Source: Pseudomonadota bacterium
GTDB taxonomy: Bacteria; Pseudomonadota; Gammaproteobacteria; Burkholderiales; SCOH01
DNA length: 5,071 nt
Assembly (NCBI GenBank): GCA_030917985.1
Contig: JAUPTR010000210.1
Coordinates: forward strand, 1 to 5,071
Direction of reading: 5' to 3'
In this document: piece after piece, positions 1 to 5,071 of the stretch
Position numbering within the stretch: the stretch's first letter is position 1
Layout of the letters: the number at the start of each line of letters is the position of its first letter
The notes under the pieces: generated by a model
Told to the model about the DNA's origin: nothing
The model's database searches: none
The model's input: the letters and a program-made list of their open reading frames with translations, nothing else
Position numbers and translations under genes: made by a program

Positions 1-17
1 AACTGAACTACCGCTCC
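1..17 (-). tRNA. tRNA-Asp (GTC), 5' end only, cut by the window edge
   Basis: Read on the minus strand, this stretch gives GGAGCGGTAGTTCAGTT. That is the 5' acceptor strand (GGAGCGG), T8-A9 and the start of the D arm of a typical proteobacterial tRNA-Asp. The anticodon lies outside the window, so the Asp(GTC) identity rests on my recall of the conserved 5' sequence and on the common proteobacterial pairing of tRNA-Val with tRNA-Asp. It follows tRNA-Val on the same strand after a 21-nt spacer with no terminator, so the two are probably cut from one precursor. Confidence 0.8.
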
Positions 18-38
18 GCAGCGGTAAAACACTTTTCT

Positions 39-114
39 TGGTGGGCGCTGACGGAGTCGAACCGCCGACATTCTGCTTGTAAGGCAGACGCTCTACCAAC
101 TGAGCTAAGCGCCC
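39..114 (-). tRNA. tRNA-Val (anticodon TAC)
   Basis: This is a complete 76-nt tRNA including the encoded ACCA 3' end (positions 39-42). On the minus strand the acceptor strand GGGCGCT (114-108) pairs with AGCGCCC (49-43). The D arm GCTC...GAGC, an anticodon stem TCTGC/GCAGA around the loop CTTACAA, and the T arm GGCGG-TTCGACT-CCGTC are all present; the T stem has one G-U pair. The anticodon TAC is at 81-79 and reads GTA, and by wobble or modification other Val codons. It is the first gene of a leftward tRNA operon, with its own promoter about 18 bp upstream and a leader of roughly 11 nt to be removed by RNase P. Confidence 0.97.
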
Positions 115-131
115 TCTCGAAAAGAGGCCGA

Positions 132-160
132 ATTAAAACATGCCGGCCGGGGCGGGTCAA
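132..160 (-). promoter_or_regulatory. Sigma-70 promoter of the tRNA-Val/tRNA-Asp operon
   Basis: On the minus strand, TTGACC (160-155) is followed by exactly 17 bp and then TTTAAT (137-132). These are close to the TTGACA and TATAAT consensus boxes at ideal spacing. Transcription would start near 125-126, about 11 nt before the mature tRNA-Val 5' end. The bases just after the -10 box (TCGGCC) are GC-rich, which in stable-RNA promoters usually goes with stringent (ppGpp/DksA) control; that regulation is inferred here. Confidence 0.78.
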
Positions 161-173
161 CACCTGTCGCCGC

Positions 174-197
174 TTTTTTTACAAATTTTTTAAAAAA
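174..197 (-). promoter_or_regulatory. A/T-rich tract behind the tRNA promoter (possible UP element or bend)
   Basis: A 24-bp stretch with only one C consists of a T run, ACAAA and then T6A6. It lies roughly 14-37 bp upstream of the tRNA -35 box on the minus strand, where UP elements or bent DNA often boost stable-RNA promoters. The T6A6 block is also a perfect 12-bp palindrome. There is no direct evidence of function. It could equally be ordinary A/T-rich intergenic DNA shared by the two divergent transcription units. Confidence 0.35.
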
Positions 198-293
198 GTG
201 CAAAACGTGCTGATTGTGTCGTGATTTGTGCGGGTATTGGCTGTCTCTGGCCGATTTGCGTGCTATTCCATAAGTGCCTGGGCAAATGCTGGT

Positions 294-299
294 TATAAT
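294..299 (+). promoter_or_regulatory. Probable -10 box of the gspCDE operon promoter
   Basis: A perfect TATAAT lies 85 bp before the chosen gspC start, in the divergent intergenic region. At 16-18 bp upstream there is no recognisable -35 box (TAAGTG at the 17-bp position), and the extended -10 TG is absent (GG instead). If it is used, the promoter is weak or needs an activator, which would fit a regulated secretion system. Transcription would begin near 306, giving a leader of about 78 nt. The box match is seen directly; its use as a promoter is inferred. Confidence 0.45.
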
Positions 300-383
300 T
301 ATCCGCAAGGCAATGAAACATCTTCTTCATTTGTTTGTCATACAATGGCTAATGGTTGTGATATATCCCGCTGAGAGAATGGA

Positions 384-1226
384 TTGTCGTTTGTGTTGAA
401 CATAAAGTCGGCGATACGTGCGCTGAATGTCGTATTGGTGGTATCGATTACCTGGCTTGCCGCCGATCTGACATGGCGTGTACTGAGCCCGCTGCCGGAA
501 TTGCCCGCCACTGCCTCGGGTGTGGTCAAGGCGCCTGCGGCTGCAACGGTTGATACGGCCAGCATTGCACGCTTGTTTGATGCCGCCGCCCCCGGTGCCA
601 GCGCGTCTTCCTTGCCATACAAGCTGCGTGGTGCAATCGGTGCCGGGCAGGGGCGTAGCGCTGCGGCCATTTTCAGTGGTGGCGGGGCCAAGGATGTGGT
701 GGTGCTGGTGGGTGATGAGCTGCAGTCGGGCGTTAAGCTGCTTGCGGTTAACGGCGAGGGTGCGCTGGTCGACAACAATGGCCGGCAGGAACGCATCGAG
801 CTTGATGCTAAGCCTGCCCTGATACTGGATGCACCGCAAAGCCCTCTCCCCGGCAACCTGATCCGGCCTGCCGGGCAACCGCCGGCATCGCTCAGGGGGA
901 CGGGAACGGCACAGACATTGGCTGTGAACATGCCGCGTGCCAAGCTGGTTGGCGCGATGCAAAGCGGCAATGTGGCGGAATGGGCTGCCGGCCTGCGCAG
1001 TGATCCGCGCAAGGGTATCCGCGTTGAGCCCGGATCGGCACCCGGTCTGGTGCAGACCCTGCAGCTGCAGACTGGCGATGTGTTACAGCGGATTAATGGC
1101 CGCCAACTGTCGCAGCCGGGGGACATTACCCTGGTTTACAATGAGTTTTCCCAGAAAAATAAGATCCAGCTGGAGCTGTTGCGGAACGATCGCCCGTTGG
1201 TGCTTGATTACACCCTGCAGCCCTGA
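384..1226 (+). CDS. gspC: Type II secretion system inner-membrane clamp protein GspC
   Basis: GspC spans the inner membrane once and links the inner-membrane platform to the secretin GspD; its periplasmic part also takes part in substrate recognition. The 280-residue product has a short cytoplasmic N-terminus, one hydrophobic segment (about 13-34), a Pro/Ala-rich linker (about 36-58), and the periplasmic homology region (about 59-145, with YKLRGAIG and VLVGDEL), which is known to contact GspD N0. A second linker leads to a C-terminal PDZ domain (about 185-278; GIRVEPGS, TGDVLQRINGR). Length is normal for the family. The start is TTG at 384, the first possible start after an in-frame TGA at 372, with a GAGAG ribosome-binding sequence 6 nt upstream. 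GTG at 393 is an alternative that shortens the protein by three residues. gspD follows immediately, so this is the first gene of the operon. Family assignment is firm; the exact start is less so. Confidence 0.93.
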   Translation: MSFVLNIKSAIRALNVVLVVSITWLAADLTWRVLSPLPELPATASGVVKAPAAATVDTASIARLFDAAAPGASASSLPYKLRGAIGAGQGRSAAAIFSGGGAKDVVVLVGDELQSGVKLLAVNGEGALVDNNGRQERIELDAKPALILDAPQSPLPGNLIRPAGQPPASLRGTGTAQTLAVNMPRAKLVGAMQSGNVAEWAAGLRSDPRKGIRVEPGSAPGLVQTLQLQTGDVLQRINGRQLSQPGDITLVYNEFSQKNKIQLELLRNDRPLVLDYTLQP

Positions 1227-1235
1227 TTGAAACGA

Positions 1236-3317
1236 ATGAACATGGCCCACTCCCTTCCCGTCAAGAAACTGTTGCTGTCGTTGTTGCTGGCGTCAAATCT
1301 GACTTTTGCTGCTGACGACAAAGTCATGCTGAATTTCGTCAATGCGGATATCGAATCCACCATCAAGGCAGTGGGATTGATTTCCGGTCGCAATTTTGTC
1401 ATTGACCCGAGGGTGAAGGGGAATATCAATATCGTTTCTTCAACGCCCGTGCACAAAGACCTGGTTTATCCGATCCTGTTGTCTTCCTTGCGCCTGCAGG
1501 GCTTTGCTGTAGTCGAGTCTGCGGGATTGGTGAAAGTGGTGCCGGAAGCCGATGCCAAGCAACATTTCAGCGCGACCAGCGACAAGAATCTCACTGTCAG
1601 TGGTGATCGCATCATTACCCAGGTTTATCCGCTGAAATATGAGTCAGCAACGCAGCTGGTGCCTATCCTGCGGCCCATGGTGACACCGAATAATGTGATT
1701 GCTGCCTATAACGGTGCCAATACCTTGGTGATCACCGATTATGCCGACAATATCAAACGTCTCAACAAGATCATTGCGTCGATTGACCAGCCCTCGGCTG
1801 CCGACTATTTCACCATCAACCTGAAACACAGTTCAGCGATTGATATTGCCGCTGCGATCGCACGCATGGTGCCGGAGATTGGCAGCGTTGGCATGTCCGG
1901 CCAGCCGGTGGTGCCGGCCACCGGTGCCGAAGGGGTGCGTCGTAGCGCAGTTGTGGCTGATCCACGCAGCAATAGCTTGCTGGTACGGGCAGAAACATCG
2001 GCTGCAGCGCAGAATGTACGGCGGCTGGTGGATTTGCTCGACCAGCCCGCCGCAACCAGTGGCAATATCAATGTGGTGTATCTGCGTAACGCCGATGCTG
2101 TGAAACTGGCTCAGACGCTGCGTGCGGTTGTCAGCGGCCAGGATGGTGGCAACGCGGTTTCGTCCACCTCATCGCCTGCTACCAGCACTACAGGCACGCA
2201 GGCGGGGAGCGCGAGTTTTAGTGCCGCCTCGTCGTCGAATAACACGCCATCAGGTGGTGGCATGATTCAGGCAGATGCGGCTACCAACGCGTTGATCATT
2301 ACTGCGCCAGACTATGTGTATCGTAATCTGCGGGCGGTTATCGACAAGCTGGATGTACGCCGGGCCCAGGTTTATGTCGAGGCGCTGATTGTCGAACTGG
2401 GCACTGATGATGCCTCCGAGTTCGGTTTTCAGTGGCAGACCGCGGAAGGCGCAATCGATAGCAGTAAATACGGTGCCGTGGGGGGCACCAATTTTGGCTC
2501 TACTGGCCAGAATATCCTTGGCGCGGTAACCAACCCCTTGAGCATGGGGCAGGGGCTATCCATCGGTGTGGCCAAAGGCACGGTCACTTATATGGGTCAG
2601 GAAATCCTCAACTTGGGGGTGTTGGCGCGCGCGCTGGAATCAAATCGAATGGGTAACGTGTTGTCCACGCCTAATCTGCTGACACTGGATAACGAAGAAG
2701 CAAAAATCATCGTTGGCCAGAACGTACCGTTTATTACAGGCACCCAGGCAAGTACCGGCAGTAACCCTAATCCGTTTCAGACTGTTGAACGCAAGGATGT
2801 CGGTATCACGCTCAAGATCAAGCCGCAGATATCCGAAGGTGGCGGGATTACCATGCAGGTGTATCAGGAAGTGTCCAGTGTCGACGAGAACAAGATTGCC
2901 GGTAGTGTGGATTTGACCACCAAGAAGCGCACCATCGAATCCAAGGTGCTGGTGGATGACGGGCAGTTGATCGTTCTGGGTGGCCTGATCGAGAAACAGG
3001 TGTCGCAAAGCACCGGCAAGGTGCCGTTGCTGGGCGATATTCCACTGTTGGGCGCGTTGTTCAAGTACGACAGCCGCAGTGCCAAGAAGGTGAACCTGAT
3101 GGTGTTCCTCAAGCCGGTTGTGATGAAGGATGGTGCGGCGTCGGCAAGCCTGTCGGGAGATCGTTATTCCTACATTCGCAGTGAGCAACAGGCGTTCCGT
3201 CTGCCGGATTCGGTAATTCTCAAGCCCGCTCCCGAGATCGTTTTGCCTGAGTTGCAAACGGGCAAGCCGAAGGTGGCTGCGCCTGATGCCATTGACAGCA
3301 AGCAGGGCAGTCGCTGA
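1236..3317 (+). CDS. gspD: Type II secretion system outer-membrane secretin GspD
   Basis: GspD forms the multimeric outer-membrane channel through which folded proteins leave the periplasm. The 693-residue product (from ATG 1236) has a signal peptide: a KK pair, a Leu-rich core, and a likely cut after residue 25 (TFA/AD). Periplasmic domains follow: N0 (about 29-105), N1 (about 125-187), N2 (about 190-270) and N3 (about 276-376), the last carrying a Ser/Thr/Gly-rich insert at 301-342. The secretin domain spans about 380-628, with VLSTPNLLTLDNEEAKI and VPLLGDIPLLGALFK as hallmarks. The last 60-odd residues (YSYIRSEQQ onward) match the position of the S-domain, which in some systems binds a pilotin; no pilotin gene is seen here. 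The start is uncertain: TTG 1227, ATG 1236 and ATG 1242 are in frame and none has a good ribosome-binding site. I chose ATG 1236. The close gspC stop suggests coupled translation. Confidence 0.95.
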   Translation: MNMAHSLPVKKLLLSLLLASNLTFAADDKVMLNFVNADIESTIKAVGLISGRNFVIDPRVKGNINIVSSTPVHKDLVYPILLSSLRLQGFAVVESAGLVKVVPEADAKQHFSATSDKNLTVSGDRIITQVYPLKYESATQLVPILRPMVTPNNVIAAYNGANTLVITDYADNIKRLNKIIASIDQPSAADYFTINLKHSSAIDIAAAIARMVPEIGSVGMSGQPVVPATGAEGVRRSAVVADPRSNSLLVRAETSAAAQNVRRLVDLLDQPAATSGNINVVYLRNADAVKLAQTLRAVVSGQDGGNAVSSTSSPATSTTGTQAGSASFSAASSSNNTPSGGGMIQADAATNALIITAPDYVYRNLRAVIDKLDVRRAQVYVEALIVELGTDDASEFGFQWQTAEGAIDSSKYGAVGGTNFGSTGQNILGAVTNPLSMGQGLSIGVAKGTVTYMGQEILNLGVLARALESNRMGNVLSTPNLLTLDNEEAKIIVGQNVPFITGTQASTGSNPNPFQTVERKDVGITLKIKPQISEGGGITMQVYQEVSSVDENKIAGSVDLTTKKRTIESKVLVDDGQLIVLGGLIEKQVSQSTGKVPLLGDIPLLGALFKYDSRSAKKVNLMVFLKPVVMKDGAASASLSGDRYSYIRSEQQAFRLPDSVILKPAPEIVLPELQTGKPKVAAPDAIDSKQGSR

Positions 3318-4780
3318 TGGCAGAGCCGAGGATTCCCTACCATTTTGCCAAGGCAAAGGGCGTTGTTTGTCTGGGTGTTGAGGATCAACTGGCACGTATT
3401 GTTGTTCGCGATGATGCCAGCCCGCTGACCTTGTCGGAAATACGCCGGGTATTTGCCCTGCCACTACACACCCTGATGGTGGGGGTAGAGGCGTTTGACG
3501 CTTACCTGGCCCAGGTCTATAGCCGATCTGATCAACAGGCTGCAGCGGTGATCGAGGGGGTTGAGCAGGATTATGACTTGTCGCGTCTGGCACAGGAGGT
3601 GCCCGAAGTCGAGGATTTGCTTGAAAGTGAAGACGACGCGCCAATCATCAAGCTGATCAACGCCATTCTCACCCAGGCGCTGCGCGAGCACGCATCTGAC
3701 GTGCATATCGAGCCTTTTGAAACCCGTTCCGTGGTGCGTTTTCGCATCGATGGCCGCATGAAGGATGTCATCGAGCCGCGGCGTGCGCTGCATGCTGCAC
3801 TGGTGTCGCGTATCAAGGTGATGGCAACGCTGGATATTTCGGAAAAACGTTTGCCGCAGGATGGTCGCATCACCTTGCGTATTGCTGGTCGGCCCGTAGA
3901 TGTGCGGGTGTCGACGCTGCCTACCGGTCACGGGGAGCGTGTGGTGCTGCGTTTGCTGGACAAGTCCGCCGGGCGAATGAGTTTTGCCCGCCTGGGTATG
4001 GATGCCGCGCTGCAATCACGACTGGAGACACTGATTGCCCAGCCGCACGGCATTGTGCTGGTAACCGGGCCGACCGGCTCAGGTAAATCCACCACACTTT
4101 ATGCGGCGCTGTCGCAAATGGATGCCACATCGACCAATATCATGACGGTTGAAGACCCGATTGAATTCGATCTGGACGGTGTTGGCCAGACGCAGGTGAA
4201 TCCACGCATTGACATGACTTTTGCCCGGGCGCTGCGGGCGATACTGCGCCAGGACCCGGATGTGATCATGATTGGTGAAATCCGCGACCTGGAAACTGCT
4301 CAAATTGCCGTACAGGCATCGCTGACAGGCCATCTGGTGCTGGCGACCCTGCATACCAATGATGCTGCCAGCGCAGTAACACGCCTGGTGGACATGGGGA
4401 TTGAGCCCTTCCTGCTGGCATCCAGCTTGCTGGGCGTGCTGGCCCAACGTTTGGCACGCAATCTCTGCCCGGAGTGCAGGCTTCCGCATCGGGTGAGCGT
4501 CAGCGAGCAGGAAATGCTGGGCGTGGATGCGCAGATTTATGCCGCCGCTGGTTGCCCGCATTGCGGGCATACCGGCTATAAAGGGCGTAGTGGAATCTAT
4601 GAACTGCTGGCGGTGGATGAGCCAATGCGGCGCCTTATCCATGACGGCGCGCCTGAGCAGCAACTGCGCGACATGGGTAATGCTGCCGGGATGATGAGCC
4701 TGCGCCAGTATGGTGTGCAGAAGGTGCTGGCCGGGCAGACCTCGCTGGAAGAGGTGTTGCGCGTGACACGTGACGCCTGA
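3317..4780 (+). CDS. gspE: Type II secretion system assembly ATPase GspE
   Basis: GspE is the cytoplasmic ATPase that drives pseudopilus assembly, working on the inner-membrane platform through GspL and GspF. The 487-residue product is full length. An N-terminal domain (about 1-105) precedes the N2 domain (SDVHIEP 127-133, RFRIDG 141-146, RLPQDGR 178-184). The RecA-like ATPase domain has Walker A GPTGSGKST (251-259, Lys257), an Asp box TVEDPIE (277-283), Walker B VIMIGEIRD (316-324) and a His box TGHLVLATLHTN (337-348). A zinc-binding four-cysteine motif (C384, C387, C413, C416) is intact. PilB-type ATPases look similar, but position directly after gspD settles the assignment. The ATG overlaps the gspD stop by one base (TGATG), and AGGG lies 9 nt upstream, so translation is probably coupled. 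Unusually, gspF does not follow. Confidence 0.96.
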   Translation: MAEPRIPYHFAKAKGVVCLGVEDQLARIVVRDDASPLTLSEIRRVFALPLHTLMVGVEAFDAYLAQVYSRSDQQAAAVIEGVEQDYDLSRLAQEVPEVEDLLESEDDAPIIKLINAILTQALREHASDVHIEPFETRSVVRFRIDGRMKDVIEPRRALHAALVSRIKVMATLDISEKRLPQDGRITLRIAGRPVDVRVSTLPTGHGERVVLRLLDKSAGRMSFARLGMDAALQSRLETLIAQPHGIVLVTGPTGSGKSTTLYAALSQMDATSTNIMTVEDPIEFDLDGVGQTQVNPRIDMTFARALRAILRQDPDVIMIGEIRDLETAQIAVQASLTGHLVLATLHTNDAASAVTRLVDMGIEPFLLASSLLGVLAQRLARNLCPECRLPHRVSVSEQEMLGVDAQIYAAAGCPHCGHTGYKGRSGIYELLAVDEPMRRLIHDGAPEQQLRDMGNAAGMMSLRQYGVQKVLAGQTSLEEVLRVTRDA

Positions 4781-4783
4781 TGT

Positions 4784-4805
4784 TTTGTGAACGAGTGTTT
4801 ACAAA
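4784..4805. repeat. 22-bp near-perfect palindrome (possible operator)
   Basis: The half-sites TTTGTGAAC and GTTTACAAA flank a 4-bp centre (GAGT) and differ from perfect symmetry at one position (4789/4800). It starts 4 bp after the gspE stop codon, and its right half contains the -35 box of the next promoter. In RNA it could fold into a 9-bp, A/U-rich hairpin with one G-U pair, but no U-run follows, so it is a poor intrinsic terminator. Position and symmetry favour a repressor-binding site; that is inference. Confidence 0.5.
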
Positions 4806-4825
4806 GTTCCCTGCATGTCGATAAT
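4798..4825 (+). promoter_or_regulatory. Sigma-70 promoter of the acyltransferase gene
   Basis: TTTACA (4798-4803), a 16-bp spacer and GATAAT (4820-4825) each match the sigma-70 consensus at five of six positions. Transcription would start near 4832, about 23 nt before the acyltransferase ATG. This suggests the gene is expressed separately from gspCDE, although no terminator is seen in between and read-through is possible. Confidence 0.6.
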
Positions 4826-4854
4826 ATGGCTTCGTTTTTTATCTTCTGTTTGCC

Positions 4855-5071
4855 ATGCTGAACTTTTTACCTGCCCCTTTGATCGGTGTTATTGCTTCTC
4901 TGCTGCTTGCGCTCAATATTGCTACCTGTGCGGTGTTCCTGTTTTCGTTTTCGCTGATCAAGTTGCTGATTCCTGTAACAGCGATCCGGATTCAGTTGAA
5001 CAAGGTGCTGGTGTTTCTCGGTGAGCACTGGATCTACGGCAACAATGCATGGATGGCACTGACACAGCGTG
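4855..5071 (+). CDS. Membrane acyltransferase, PlsC/YihG-like (LPLAT family), N-terminal part only
   Basis: Enzymes of this family transfer an acyl chain to lysophospholipid-type acceptors at the inner membrane; related E. coli YihG acts in phospholipid acylation. Only the first 72 codons are present. They encode MLNFLPAPL, a long hydrophobic stretch (about 8-40) acting as a membrane anchor, KLLIPV (36-41), then EHWIYGNNAWMALTQR (57-72). As I recall the family, this is the segment just before the W-x-V-x-G-x-E-G-L region. The catalytic HX4D motif would lie beyond the window edge, so activity cannot be judged. ATG 4855 is the first possible ATG, GTG or TTG start after an in-frame TAA at 4822. 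The preceding bases are pyrimidine-rich with no Shine-Dalgarno sequence, which is odd. Assignment rests on remembered N-terminal similarity. Confidence 0.72.
   Translation, partial: MLNFLPAPLIGVIASLLLALNIATCAVFLFSFSLIKLLIPVTAIRIQLNKVLVFLGEHWIYGNNAWMALTQR

Noticed and set aside
10..25. Hairpin ACCGCT-CCGC-AGCGGT left of tRNA-Val, resembling a terminator
   Set aside because: It lies mostly within the 5' acceptor strand of the partial tRNA-Asp on the minus strand and has no U-run, so the symmetry is a by-product of the tRNA gene.
113..127. Small hairpin CCTCT/AGAGG just upstream of tRNA-Val
   Set aside because: Only 5 bp, and half of it lies in the mature tRNA 5' end or its short leader. Not enough for a regulatory call.
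105..308. 67-codon minus-strand reading frame
   Set aside because: It covers the tRNA end and tRNA promoter, has no recognisable domain, and is low in coding character.
338..1126. 262-codon minus-strand frame opposite gspC, and the 327-962 frame beside it
   Set aside because: Shadow frames of gspC; Pro/Ser/Ala- and Arg-rich translation with no domain, while the sense strand encodes a clear GspC.
2640..3644. 334-codon minus-strand frame across gspD and gspE
   Set aside because: It crosses two well-supported genes, and the translation is rich in Gln, His, Arg and Pro, typical of antisense shadow.
4079..4663. 194-codon minus-strand frame opposite gspE
   Set aside because: Lies over the conserved ATPase and zinc motifs of gspE and has no recognisable features.
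4781..4810. Intrinsic terminator after gspE
   Set aside because: A 9-bp hairpin is possible, but it is A/U-rich and followed by GTTCCCTG rather than a U-run.
4815..5024. 69-codon plus-strand frame after gspE
   Set aside because: It starts inside the spacer of the predicted promoter and runs in a different frame from the acyltransferase, which has the better family match and continues to the window end.

Overview
This window looks like ordinary chromosomal sequence from a Gram-negative proteobacterium, most likely a gamma- or betaproteobacterium of moderate to fairly high GC content (judged by eye). The reasons are a type II secretion system (T2SS) gene set with an outer-membrane secretin, an Asp/Val tRNA pair of proteobacterial type with encoded CCA, and sigma-70-like promoters. 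I cannot name a genus from the sequence alone.

Left edge (about 1-160, minus strand): a tRNA operon runs leftward. tRNA-Val(TAC) is complete, with an encoded CCA end. After a 21-nt spacer comes the first 17 nt of a second tRNA, recognisable as tRNA-Asp, which is cut by the window edge. A good sigma-70 promoter (TTGACC, 17 bp, TTTAAT) sits just upstream, with an A/T-rich tract behind it. The roughly 270-bp gap up to the first protein gene is a divergent intergenic region. It holds that promoter, the A/T tract and a consensus TATAAT box facing the secretion genes.

Middle (384-4780, plus strand): three tightly packed T2SS genes. gspC encodes the inner-membrane clamp protein, gspD the outer-membrane secretin, and gspE the cytoplasmic assembly ATPase. 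gspD starts within 0-15 nt of the gspC stop codon, and gspE overlaps gspD by one base (TGATG), so the three form one operon with probable translational coupling. Together they supply the outer-membrane pore, its link to the inner membrane and the motor. The remaining T2SS parts (F, G-K, L, M, O) are not in this window.

Right edge (4781-5071): the secretion cluster stops after gspE. A 74-bp gap carries a separate promoter (TTTACA, 16 bp, GATAAT), whose -35 box lies inside a 22-bp near-perfect palindrome. This leads into the start of a membrane acyltransferase of the PlsC/YihG type, cut by the window edge.

I found no mobile element, CRISPR array or clearly new system. The points most worth a second look are the palindrome over the acyltransferase promoter and the C-D-E-only T2SS cluster.
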